DNA of 34,918 bases, from NCBI GenBank assembly GCA_964561495.1, contig CAZLPW010000016.1:1-34918 (forward strand), in the 5' to 3' direction. Below are positions 1 through 7,952 of the stretch, piece by piece; the first letter of the stretch is position 1; each line of letters starts with the position of its first letter. This DNA is from CAZLPW01 sp964561495. GTDB lineage: Bacteria > Fidelibacterota > Marinisomatia > Marinisomatales > UBA1611. The position numbers and the translations under genes are program-made. Below the pieces are notes generated by a model that made no database searches, had not been told where the DNA came from, and saw nothing but the letters and a program-made list of their open reading frames with translations.

Positions 1-584
1 GCAAGTGGCAGTCCTAGGTTAGAATATTGAAAATACTTGTTAGCAGGATATAAAGTATTTTGACTGCTCAATTTATCTTTTATTTGTTGACTACTTGGAA
101 ATGGGAAATCAGGGCTGGACCAGTATGGATAATCTGATTCTCTTGGCAAACCAGAGGAATGGGTTAGTATACTTTGGACTGAAGCCTGTCCATAGTAAGC
201 ATAAGCATTGTTAATATTAAACCAGGGCAGATGATTTTTTAATGGGTCGCGTAGCTGACGGTTTTGCTTATCCCGCAATTGAAGGATTGCGATACTGGTA
301 AATAATTTTGATATTGAACATATGCTATAAATTGTTTTTGAATTTGCTGGAATTTTCTTAGAAGGATTAGAAAATCCGAAGCCGCCACTGTATAATAATT
401 CCTGATCATGAACAATAGCCATAGAAATGCCTGGGATTTCTTCATAGTCTTTTTGGGCATCCAACCAGACTTTAATAAGATTTATTGCTTCTTTAATCTT
501 TATATCCTGTTTAATACTATGGTAGGGACTGTCTGCATAAATGAAAGATGAAATAGCTAATACGACTATGAAACGGCTAAACAT
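1..584 (-). CDS. Serine beta-lactamase-like hydrolase (class C / DD-peptidase family), partial at left edge
   Basis: The minus-strand frame is open from the ATG at 584 to the left edge, so the first 194 codons are present and the C-terminal part is outside the window. Residues 1-17 form a compact signal peptide ending in IYA, so the protein is exported. The nucleophile motif SxxK is seen as S90-I-S-K93 in the context YSICSISKLFTS. A typical THSSGLP segment follows at 141-147, and the YxN motif is seen as Y187-S-N189. These are the hallmarks of the beta-lactamase/penicillin-binding-protein-like hydrolases (Pfam Beta-lactamase, often annotated as serine hydrolase). The substrate cannot be told; many relatives are esterases or D-peptidases rather than antibiotic-resistance enzymes. 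An in-frame ATG at 611 would add nine lysine-rich residues; neither start has a clear Shine-Dalgarno. It is divergent from the gene at 781. Confidence 0.85.
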   Translation of the reverse strand, partial: MFSRFIVVLAISSFIYADSPYHSIKQDIKIKEAINLIKVWLDAQKDYEEIPGISMAIVHDQELLYSGGFGFSNPSKKIPANSKTIYSICSISKLFTSIAILQLRDKQNRQLRDPLKNHLPWFNINNAYAYYGQASVQSILTHSSGLPRESDYPYWSSPDFPFPSSQQIKDKLSSQNTLYPANKYFQYSNLGLPL

Positions 585-780
585 TTTTATTTTTAATTCT
601 TTTTTTTTCATTTTTTGTAGTAGTAATAAATTAATAATAATCTTATTAAATACCTTGTTTGTGATTTAAAATTCAATCATAGGACTATTATAAATAATAT
701 TTTTGATTTTATCTTTATTGCGAAGATTTTTTATTTCTAGATTGAGAGTTACATTTTATACGGTAAATAAAGAGGAAATT

Positions 781-1068
781 ATGCATTACAGAATTACAAA
801 AGTTCATCATGAAACAGGCAACAGAGGAAAACTTGTTGAGGTGTTGGAATCTAAGAAAAAAACTTTAAACTCTTTTGATGGTTTGATGAGTGTTAGACTA
901 GTTGGAGTGAGTGATAGGGTTACCATTGCTATTTCAGAATACGAATCTGAAGAAAAACTAAAAAATGTAGAATCTAAATTTCAGGATCTAATGGTTGATA
1001 TGATACAGCTTATGTCAGAACCACCTGAAGTACATAATGGAGATGTATTTTGGGAGCATAAGAATTAA
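781..1068 (+). CDS. Small ABM-like (dimeric alpha/beta barrel) protein
   Basis: This is a 95-residue cytoplasmic protein with no signal or membrane segment. I chose the ATG at 781 because AGAGGAAATT stands just upstream as a ribosome-binding site and the protein then begins MHYRITKVHH. The same frame is open back to 703, but those 26 residues look like translated intergenic DNA. The layout resembles antibiotic-biosynthesis-monooxygenase-like ferredoxin folds: a beta strand (HYRITKV), a helix with GKLVEVLESK, a strand pair around SVRLVGVSDRVTIAISEYES, then a second helix rich in charged residues. Such proteins are usually dimers, some of them heme or quinone oxygenases. No catalytic residue can be assigned, so the family call is tentative. 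It may be co-transcribed with the S9 peptidase 70 bases downstream. Confidence 0.7.
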   Translation: MHYRITKVHHETGNRGKLVEVLESKKKTLNSFDGLMSVRLVGVSDRVTIAISEYESEEKLKNVESKFQDLMVDMIQLMSEPPEVHNGDVFWEHKN

Positions 1069-1138
1069 AAAAAATTAAAATTTCAATTTCTAAGCCATGT
1101 ATCTATTAGACCTACTCTTAAAATAGAAGGACAGCTCT

Positions 1139-3019
1139 ATGCTAAAAGCAACTAACATAATTTTTCTTATATTAATTTTAACGGGATGTAATAATCAAAT
1201 GAATAACAAACCACCGACTATTCCTATGGAAGATTTTTTTCGAAACCCTGATAAATCATCTTTCCAAATTTCTCCAGACGGGAAACATATTTCATATATG
1301 AAACCTTGGAAAAAAAGGATGAACGTTCATGTCGTCGATATTGCAACTAATAATGAAATAAGGCTCACCTCATCAAAAGAGAGAGGAGTCTACGGCTATG
1401 GTTGGTTAGGGAACAGTAGAATCGGTTACGTAAAAGATGATGGCGGAGATGAGAACATGCATTTTTACGCTGTGGATATAGATGGTACTAATGAAATAGA
1501 CCTGACACCATTTGAAAATGTGCAGGCAAGAATAATTGATGATTTAGAAGATGACCCTGATTATGTAATAATCGGTCTAAATAAGCGGAATCCGCAGATT
1601 CATGATCCATATAGAGTAAATGTAAATACAGGCGAAATGGAAATGATTGCAGAGAACCCTGGTAATATTTCAAGCTGGGTCACTGATCATAATGGTAAAC
1701 TACGCATGGCTACTACCAGCGATGGGGTCAACACTAGCTTACTGTATAGGGAATCCGAGTCTGATGAATTCAAAGCTATATTGACGACAGATTTTAAGGT
1801 TGCAGTTTCTCCATTATTTTTCACTTTTGATAATAAAAATATATATGTCGCATCAAATAGAGGTCGGGATAAAACTGCCATTTTTGAATTTGATATTGAT
1901 AAAGTTGAAGAAAGGAAGCTCATTTTTGAACATAATGAGGTAGATGTAAGCGGTCTTATGTATTCTAGAAAAAGAAAAGTTCTTACTGGAGTGAATTATA
2001 CTGTAGCAAAAAGAGAGATGGTCTTTTTTGATGATTGGAGAGGCAATATTCAGAAGAAATTAGAATCAAAAATGCCTGGATATGAGGTTGGTATAACCAG
2101 TTTCTCAAAGGATGAGACCAAAGCTATTATTATTACCTATAGCGATAGATCCAGAGGAAAGTATTATTATTATGACGTTAAAAAAGATATGTTGACCGAG
2201 TTAGCAGAGATAAGCCCCTGGCTAAATGAAAACCATATGGCAGAAATGAAACCAGTAAAATATAAATCTAGAGATGGATTGGTTATAAATGGTTATCTGA
2301 CTCTGCCAGTTGGAAGTAATGGGAAAAACCTTCCTCTTGTGGTTAACCCTCATGGTGGTCCCTGGGCCCGAGATAGATGGGGCTATAACTCTGATGTTCA
2401 GTTTTTGGCTAATCGAGGATTTGCTGTGTTCCAAATGAATTTTAGAGGGAGCACTGGTTATGGTAGAGAGTTTTGGGAGATTAGTTTTAAAGAATGGGGT
2501 AAGTCAATGCAAGATGATATTACGGATGGTGTAAACTGGCTCGTTGATGAAGGTGTCGCCGATCCTGATCGAATTGCAATCTACGGAGCTTCTTATGGTG
2601 GATATGCAACTTTAGCTGGTTTGGCATTTACGCCTGATCTGTATGCATGCGGAGTAGATTATGTTGGAGTATCAAACATTTTTACTTTATTAGAGACGCT
2701 TCCTCCATACTGGGAACTTGGTAGGCAGATGATGTATGAGATGATAGGAAACCCTGAAACTGAAAAAGATATTCTAAGGGCTGCCTCTCCTATTTTTCAT
2801 GTAGACAGTATAAGAGCTCCTTTGTTTGTTGCTCAGGGTGCGAATGACCCTCGAGTTAAAAAGGCGGAGTCTGATCAGATTGTTGAGGCTCTAGAGTCCA
2901 GAGGTGTAGAGGTGCCATATATGTTAAAAGATAATGAGGGCCATGGATTCTATAATGAAGAAAACCGATTTGATTTTTACAGAGAAATGGAAAAGTTTCT
3001 GAAAAAACACATTGGCTAA
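1139..3019 (+). CDS. S9 family (prolyl oligopeptidase-type) peptidase lipoprotein
   Basis: The 626-residue protein begins with a lipoprotein signal ending L-T-G-C (Cys17), so it is probably anchored in the envelope. Residues about 30-370 are a WD40/TolB-like beta-propeller with repeated segments such as FQISPDGKHISYM. Residues about 375-626 are the alpha/beta-hydrolase domain. The catalytic triad is visible: Ser485 in GASYGGYA, Asp570 in GANDPRV and His602 in NEGHGF. The oxyanion region appears as NPHGGPWARDRWGYN. This matches S9C/DPP-IV-like peptidases, which cleave short peptides, often after proline or releasing acylated residues; the exact specificity is not readable. AGAAGG about ten bases before the ATG supports the start. 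Length is normal for the family. Confidence 0.93.
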   Translation: MLKATNIIFLILILTGCNNQMNNKPPTIPMEDFFRNPDKSSFQISPDGKHISYMKPWKKRMNVHVVDIATNNEIRLTSSKERGVYGYGWLGNSRIGYVKDDGGDENMHFYAVDIDGTNEIDLTPFENVQARIIDDLEDDPDYVIIGLNKRNPQIHDPYRVNVNTGEMEMIAENPGNISSWVTDHNGKLRMATTSDGVNTSLLYRESESDEFKAILTTDFKVAVSPLFFTFDNKNIYVASNRGRDKTAIFEFDIDKVEERKLIFEHNEVDVSGLMYSRKRKVLTGVNYTVAKREMVFFDDWRGNIQKKLESKMPGYEVGITSFSKDETKAIIITYSDRSRGKYYYYDVKKDMLTELAEISPWLNENHMAEMKPVKYKSRDGLVINGYLTLPVGSNGKNLPLVVNPHGGPWARDRWGYNSDVQFLANRGFAVFQMNFRGSTGYGREFWEISFKEWGKSMQDDITDGVNWLVDEGVADPDRIAIYGASYGGYATLAGLAFTPDLYACGVDYVGVSNIFTLLETLPPYWELGRQMMYEMIGNPETEKDILRAASPIFHVDSIRAPLFVAQGANDPRVKKAESDQIVEALESRGVEVPYMLKDNEGHGFYNEENRFDFYREMEKFLKKHIG

Positions 3020-3120
3020 TCTTCTTGATAAGTTTTAGTTAGATCTTGAATCTATGTTTTAATTTATGGGCTTTAGCTAGATTATATTTTTTAGAATTAA
3101 TTTTTTATAAAGGATAGCAA

Positions 3121-3834
3121 ATGAAAAAGATATTTTTATTTTTAATTTTTACATTTTTTGTATCGTGTTCAGCCTCAAAAGAAAAATCATTTCTTCCTGA
3201 AGTTGTATCTCCAGATGTATACGACGTACTTCTTGAGAATGATGATGTAAAGGTTTTGGGAGCTACTTTTCCGCCAGGTAAGGGTGATAATATGCACGAT
3301 CATAATCCTATTACATTTTATGTTCTCCAAGGGGGCAAAGGACAGGTTACACTACCTGATGGAGGTGTAAATGAAAGAGAAGTTCCAACTGGATTTGTCG
3401 GTCATAATAGAGAGAGACAGAGGCATCAGGTAAAAAATATTGGCCAAGACACTTTAAAATTCATTATTATTGAGCATAAAAATTTAAAAACTGCTTCCGC
3501 TGCGCAGGAAAAACTAACTCTACCAGAAGAAGTGTCTCCCGAAGTCTATAAAGTATTGCTTGAGAATGATGATGTAAAAGTTGTTGAGGTAGTATTTGAG
3601 CCAGGCCAAAGCGATAAAATGCATCAGCATGGTGTCATGACATTTTACGGTGTTAAAGGTGGGAAATTACAATCTACTCTTCCTGATGGTACTGTAAATG
3701 AGAACCAAGTCTCTGATGGTTTTACTGGACATAGAAATATAATCACAACTCATCAAATGAAAAATGTTGGAGAAGAAGAGGTGAGAGTCATACTTGTTGA
3801 GCATAAATATCTATCGCCAGGAAAAAATGGTTAA
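3121..3834 (+). CDS. Bicupin lipoprotein
   Basis: This 237-residue protein has a short lipoprotein signal with VSC at residues 14-16. It consists of two cupin domains made by tandem duplication: residues about 26-119 and 135-229. Both copies begin with an SPxVYxVLLENDDVKV block and carry the cupin metal ligands, H59 and H61 in the first and H168 and H170 in the second, followed by a later histidine (H102 and H211) in a HQxKNxG context. Cupins of this type bind a divalent metal and are either small-molecule oxygenases or binding proteins; no substrate can be inferred. AAGGAT eight bases upstream supports the start. It follows the S9 peptidase by about 100 bases and could share its transcript. 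Confidence 0.85.
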   Translation: MKKIFLFLIFTFFVSCSASKEKSFLPEVVSPDVYDVLLENDDVKVLGATFPPGKGDNMHDHNPITFYVLQGGKGQVTLPDGGVNEREVPTGFVGHNRERQRHQVKNIGQDTLKFIIIEHKNLKTASAAQEKLTLPEEVSPEVYKVLLENDDVKVVEVVFEPGQSDKMHQHGVMTFYGVKGGKLQSTLPDGTVNENQVSDGFTGHRNIITTHQMKNVGEEEVRVILVEHKYLSPGKNG

Positions 3835-3909
3835 TGGTTTTATTAGACAAAATATTTTTTGTGCCAAATAAATTTTATATTAATAATACAAACGAAATAC
3901 TATACCACT

Positions 3910-4356
3910 ATGCGTAAATCAATCAGAATAATTAAACTTAACATAATTATGGCCACTATTTTTTTGCCTGTCTTAGTTATAGGGAAAGCTAGTTTTACTG
4001 ATAGGCAGGTTGCTGGAATGGTTCCTAAATATTTTGCCAGAGATCATTATTCTCCAGAGCTAACTAGGACGCGAATATACGGAGAGAATGGGAAAAAAGT
4101 TTTTCATCTGGAGATCAAAGTAAACCGAAATAGGTTTCAGGGTGAGATGGATTATACGGTCGGAGCGATGGCTAGCATCTGTCAATATGCAAAGCGACCA
4201 TTTGATAAGTTCGTAATTATTATGTATACTGATAATAGGAATGCATCGACTGAAATGATGGAGGCAAAAGCTGGTTGCACAATAAACCACTTCATTCATA
4301 AAAAAATGGATTATAAAAGGTGGCTCAGGACTTGTGTCAAGATAGAGGAAGTATAA
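3910..4356 (+). CDS. Unrecognised exported protein
   Basis: I do not recognise this 148-residue protein. The start at 3910 gives MRKSIRIIKLN followed by a hydrophobic stretch (IIMATIFLPVLVIG), a plausible signal peptide. The frame also opens at 3859, but that version puts an odd 17-residue extension before the signal and has no ribosome-binding site. The mature part is mixed alpha/beta with two cysteines near C-terminal segments (AKAGCTI and LRTCVKI) and a strand-like segment KFVIIMYTDNR. No catalytic motif stands out. It is flanked by the bicupin gene and, after 177 noncoding bases, the first YwqK repeat gene. Confidence 0.6.
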   Translation: MRKSIRIIKLNIIMATIFLPVLVIGKASFTDRQVAGMVPKYFARDHYSPELTRTRIYGENGKKVFHLEIKVNRNRFQGEMDYTVGAMASICQYAKRPFDKFVIIMYTDNRNASTEMMEAKAGCTINHFIHKKMDYKRWLRTCVKIEEV

Positions 4357-4453
4357 TACATACTGCGGTTAACAATTCATATGTAAATAGAAGCAATTTA
4401 TTTTTATTTAAAAATATTGTTTGAATAACCAAAATTTTAGGTAAATTTGCTTT

Positions 4454-4474
4454 TCTGAGACTATAGGTCTCAGA
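4454..4474 (+). other. Perfect 8-bp inverted repeat with 5-base loop
   Basis: TCTGAGAC (4454-4461) and GTCTCAGA (4467-4474) are exact reverse complements around the loop TATAG. It lies in the 177-base gap before the YwqK repeat gene that starts at 4534. There is no T-run directly after the stem, so it is not a classical intrinsic terminator. It could be an mRNA hairpin in the 5' leader or a dimeric-regulator operator. Apart from this I see only AT-rich sequence in the gap. Confidence 0.4.
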
Positions 4475-4533
4475 TATTATAATTAATCCGAGAAAAAAAT
4501 AACTCATTCGTTTTTTAAGAATAAAAAAATATT

Positions 4534-6879
4534 ATGAAGAAAACAATTTTTGCTTTTTTATTGGTTCAATCGATTTCGATTGGGCAACACAAAGTTAATG
4601 TAAACCATTTGCTTGAGTATGGTGGTCTTAAGTACATGCCATTCTCTGAAAAACCATACAGCGGTAAGGTGTTTGAGCTATATGATAATGGTAAAAAACA
4701 TTGGGAAAAAGTCTACAAGGGTGGTGTGGAAGACGGTTACTACAGGTCTTGGTATACAGACGGAAGTCCTCAAATGAAGGTTGTACTTCGTAAGGGCAAG
4801 TGGGACGGTAAGTATACATACAGGTATGAGAATGGAAAGCTAAAGGAAGAAATTGAGTATAGCGATGGCATAAAAGATGGACGATTTACATTTTGGTATA
4901 ATAATGGTGAAAGAAGTGAACACGGAAGCTACAACATGGGTAAGAAGGATGGACAAAATATTATTTGGTTTCCTAATGGACAAAAACAAGAAGAAATCTC
5001 CTATTCCTTAGGAGACCTAAATGGGAAGAGGACATCATGGTATGAGAATGGTGTCAAAAAAGAGGAGGCGTTTTATAGAGTTGGTATGCTAGATGGAGTA
5101 TACTCTAACTGGGCTTCAACTGGAGAGATACAGCAGCAAAGAACATATAAGTCTAATCAATTGCATGGCCCGAACGTATCTTGGTGGGTTAATAATACCA
5201 TTAACGACTCTAATAATGGTATGATGCTAGAGACTAACGGTCCCTTTGGTTCACCTTACCAGAACCACCTAAAAAAAGAGGAATCTACGTATATTAATGG
5301 TCAATTAGATGGTATATACCGTAGCTGGCTTTCAAATGGGCAACTAGATAATCAGATCCACTATAAAGAGGGAAAACTTGATGGGCCCCATATAACATGG
5401 TATGCGAATGGTAATAAAAAAGAACAGATTTCATATATCAATGATGAAATAAACGGGCCTTTTATTTCTTGGTATGATAGTGGTGATAAGAAAGAGGAAG
5501 GCTATAATGTTGCAGGTGTAAAAGATGGTGTCCATACTACCTGGTTCGACAATGGACAAAAACGTGTTGAGAATACCTACCGGTTAGGAAAATTAAATGG
5601 GCCAAGTTCTGTCTGGTATGCAAATGGCCAAAAGAAAAAATCTGGTTTTTACAAAAATAATATGCCGAATGGTCTTTTTACGCAATGGAATGAGAATGGC
5701 CAGAGATTAGAAGACGGAAACTATGTTGACGGTCAGAAAGAGGGTAGATATACTTACTGGTATGCAAACGGGCAAAAGCGTCAAGAGCTCTATTTTAAAG
5801 CAGGAAAGCGAGATGGTGAAAGTAACGTCTGGTGGAGCAATGGACAAAAAAAGAAATCTGGAATAAATAAAAATGATAAACCAATTGGTAACTGGAAATA
5901 CTGGCTTGATAATGGTAAAGAAGCTGATAAAAACTTTAGCGCGATAATAAAAAAGGCTAAAAAGAGAAAGGCCACAAAAAGAAAAGTTAAAAAACCAGTT
6001 AAAATACTTCCAAAAAAAGATATTCAAACAAATTTTGATGACGGGCCATTTGTTTCTTTCTATGATAATGGAATGATTAAAGAAAAAGGGACATATTTAA
6101 ATAACCACAAAATCGGTACCTGGAGAGCGTACAACTCAAAGGGACAAGTTTTACAGGTTCAGACTTATGTTGATGGGGAGCTGATAGAGGCAAAAACTCC
6201 AGGTATTATAAAACAATATGCTACTTATCATGATAATGGTAGAGTAAAAGCTGAGGGTGTGATGAATAATGGGGAACGCGATGGAGAATGGAAAATATAT
6301 AATTTGCAGGGAGAGCTTGAAAAAATAGCTTATTTTGATTTTGGGGAATTAGTTATAGAACGAGAGACAGATATTTCAAAGGAAATCGTAGATTACCACG
6401 AAAATGGTAGAGTAAAAGCTGAGGGGAAAACTTTTCATGGATACAGAGATGGGAAATGGAAATTCTATGATAGTAATGGGAAGCTATTGAAAACAGCATA
6501 CTATCTAATGGGAGAGATAGCTAAAGAAGAAAAGCCATACGTAGCCAAAGAATTTCTCACTTATCACGATAACGGCAGGGTCAAAGAACAGGGACAAACG
6601 AGTGAGAATAAAAGAGACGGAGAATGGAAAATTTTTGATTCAAAAGGTAATCTGGTTAAGGTAGTCTTATATCAAGATGATCAGATTATTATTGAAAAAA
6701 ATCCTAAAGAGATAAAAGATGTAGTGACATATCACGATAACGGTAGAATAAAAGAGCAAGGGCAGACATATATGGGAGAGAGAGATGGGAAATGGAAATT
6801 CTATAATTCAAAGGGCCAACTAAGTAAGACCATTCATTATCTTGTCGGTGATATAATAAAGCAGGACACCTCCCTATAG
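4534..6879 (+). CDS. Giant exported YwqK/MORN_2 repeat protein
   Basis: The 781-residue protein has an N-terminal signal (MKKTIFAFLLVQSISIG). It then opens like YwqK-family proteins, with a segment YSGKVFELYDNG. I count about 17 units of roughly 23 residues with the core WYxNGQKKxExxYxxGKxDGxxxxW at residues about 40-465. Unit 8 carries an insertion of about 25 residues (around residues 225-250). A very basic linker (residues about 469-500) leads to five longer units of the type YHDNGRVKxxG...GEWKIYxSKG with a 56-residue period, visible at DNA level as a 168-base step. This matches Pfam MORN_2, annotated in databases as 'YwqK family antitoxin'; that label does not by itself show a toxin-antitoxin function. 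A structural or binding role at the cell surface is more likely. It has the same super-repeat as the neighbour at 7953-10151. Confidence 0.88.
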   Translation: MKKTIFAFLLVQSISIGQHKVNVNHLLEYGGLKYMPFSEKPYSGKVFELYDNGKKHWEKVYKGGVEDGYYRSWYTDGSPQMKVVLRKGKWDGKYTYRYENGKLKEEIEYSDGIKDGRFTFWYNNGERSEHGSYNMGKKDGQNIIWFPNGQKQEEISYSLGDLNGKRTSWYENGVKKEEAFYRVGMLDGVYSNWASTGEIQQQRTYKSNQLHGPNVSWWVNNTINDSNNGMMLETNGPFGSPYQNHLKKEESTYINGQLDGIYRSWLSNGQLDNQIHYKEGKLDGPHITWYANGNKKEQISYINDEINGPFISWYDSGDKKEEGYNVAGVKDGVHTTWFDNGQKRVENTYRLGKLNGPSSVWYANGQKKKSGFYKNNMPNGLFTQWNENGQRLEDGNYVDGQKEGRYTYWYANGQKRQELYFKAGKRDGESNVWWSNGQKKKSGINKNDKPIGNWKYWLDNGKEADKNFSAIIKKAKKRKATKRKVKKPVKILPKKDIQTNFDDGPFVSFYDNGMIKEKGTYLNNHKIGTWRAYNSKGQVLQVQTYVDGELIEAKTPGIIKQYATYHDNGRVKAEGVMNNGERDGEWKIYNLQGELEKIAYFDFGELVIERETDISKEIVDYHENGRVKAEGKTFHGYRDGKWKFYDSNGKLLKTAYYLMGEIAKEEKPYVAKEFLTYHDNGRVKEQGQTSENKRDGEWKIFDSKGNLVKVVLYQDDQIIIEKNPKEIKDVVTYHDNGRIKEQGQTYMGERDGKWKFYNSKGQLSKTIHYLVGDIIKQDTSL

Positions 6880-6887
6880 TTTAAATA

Positions 6888-7064
6888 TTATTCCTGAAAC
6901 TTTTTGATTCTTACTTTTTTATTTTTTTTCATTATTTTCATAAATGTTTTTGCAGTATTGCGATGGGGCTCTCTTATATCTTTTCCTTTAATTAGTTTAA
7001 ATATTAATACCCCGAAAATCGATCCGAAAAATATGGTTGTTATAATTGGTATAATTAAAAGCAT
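6888..7064 (-). CDS. Possible small membrane protein
   Basis: A minus-strand ORF of 58 residues sits in the 338-base gap between the two repeat genes. It reads MLLIIPIITTIFFG..., with one membrane segment at residues 2-24. A strongly basic tail follows (many Lys/Arg from K23 to the end), the charge pattern of an N-out or N-anchored small inner-membrane protein with a cytoplasmic tail. The overlapping plus-strand frame (TTG at 6904) is a much less natural protein. There is no good ribosome-binding site, only A-rich sequence, and I recognise no family. It would be convergent with the repeat gene ending at 6879. Confidence 0.4.
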   Translation of the reverse strand: MLLIIPIITTIFFGSIFGVLIFKLIKGKDIREPHRNTAKTFMKIMKKNKKVRIKKFQE

Positions 7065-7217
7065 TATTTTAATTTTGGTATATGTTTAAATTTTTTAAAG
7101 TTATCTACAACATGTTTCTGTAATTAATTTTATCAATACTAATTCATTAATAAAATACTCTTTCTGTTATATATTAAATTAAACTGAAAAACTTATTAGA
7201 AGGATATAGGAAAAAAA

Positions 7218-7583
7218 TTGAAAAAAATATTATTAGTTTTATTCTGGATTTTAATTTTTCAAAATTGTGGTTCAAAAGAAGATAAATCTAGCTCCAAACA
7301 GCAAGTCGGAGAACATATTAATTTTGATACTCCCCCTAAAGCAAAAAGCTCTATCGTTCCTTTAGTTGAAATAGAGCACCCTGGTGCTAGTGTCATGATC
7401 CAGTTTTTAGTAGACCAAAATGGTTCTGTTATAGATGCTAACATAATGCGAAGTAGCCTTTTCCCAGAGATTGATGCTTCCGCGCTTGCTTCAGTAAAAA
7501 ACACAGAATTTTATCCAGCATTATTGTTAGAAGAGAGTGTGGAGGCCTGGACAGAAATCGAATTATTTTTCCCTGCAAATTAG
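7218..7583 (+). CDS. TonB C-terminal-domain-like lipoprotein, 5' part of a TAG-interrupted gene
   Basis: The product as read is 121 residues. It starts at TTG 7218 (GGATATAGG upstream) with a signal MKKILLVLFWILIF ending in a Cys17 that could be lipidated (FQNC is a poor lipobox). Residues about 45-118 match the TonB C-terminal/energy-transducer fold: VMIQFLVDQNGSVIDAN, then FPEIDASALASVKNTEFYPA and a closing strand EAWTEIELFF. In TonB this domain touches outer-membrane receptor TonB boxes. This copy lacks the TonB membrane anchor and proline-rich spacer. It is followed in the same frame, after one TAG (7581-7583), by open coding sequence through 10151, so it is probably only the N-terminal domain of a longer protein. 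Confidence 0.75.
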   Translation: MKKILLVLFWILIFQNCGSKEDKSSSKQQVGEHINFDTPPKAKSSIVPLVEIEHPGASVMIQFLVDQNGSVIDANIMRSSLFPEIDASALASVKNTEFYPALLLEESVEAWTEIELFFPAN

Positions 7584-7952
7584 AAAGAGCCAAAAGCACC
7601 ACCAGGTATTACATCAGCCGAAATAGATAATCTCTATAAAAAACAGGTTACTGGTGCTCTCGCTGATCTTGGTATTAAACTAAGTGACCAGCAGCAGGTT
7701 GATTTTGCCATAAATTTTAAAGCAAAAATTTCCGAATCTGATAATGAAAACAGTGCCCTACATCTTCAAGAGGAAATTGATTTTTTAAAAAATGTAATTC
7801 AGAATTTTATATATCATGTAAACAATGAAGAAGGCTCATTAGAGGATGGCGTTCAGATCTATCAAGAGACCTCTGATTCTAGAATAACTTTAATAGATCA
7901 AACTGGAAAGGTTTTAGCAGAATCACACTTAGAAAAAGGTGAGATTGAAAAA

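Noticed and set aside
1..584. Antibiotic-resistance beta-lactamase
   Set aside because: The SxxK and YxN motifs show the fold only; most such proteins in environmental bacteria are esterases or peptidases, and the C-terminal KTG-like motif is outside the window.
703..780. N-terminal extension of the ABM-like protein
   Set aside because: The extra 26 residues are hydrophobic/basic intergenic translation; the ATG at 781 has its own ribosome-binding site and fits the fold.
4640..6860. CRISPR-like or tandem DNA repeat array
   Set aside because: The periodicity of 69 and 168 bases is protein repeat coding; units diverge in sequence and have no conserved spacers.
6904..7089. Plus-strand TTG-start ORF, hydrophobic 61 residues
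   Set aside because: It is low-complexity T-rich translation, has no ribosome-binding site, and overlaps the more convincing minus-strand small ORF.
7581..7583. TAG as a reassigned sense codon
   Set aside because: TAG ends other complete genes in the window (for example at 6877-6879, 10149-10151 and 30456-30458) at natural domain ends, so a general reassignment does not fit.
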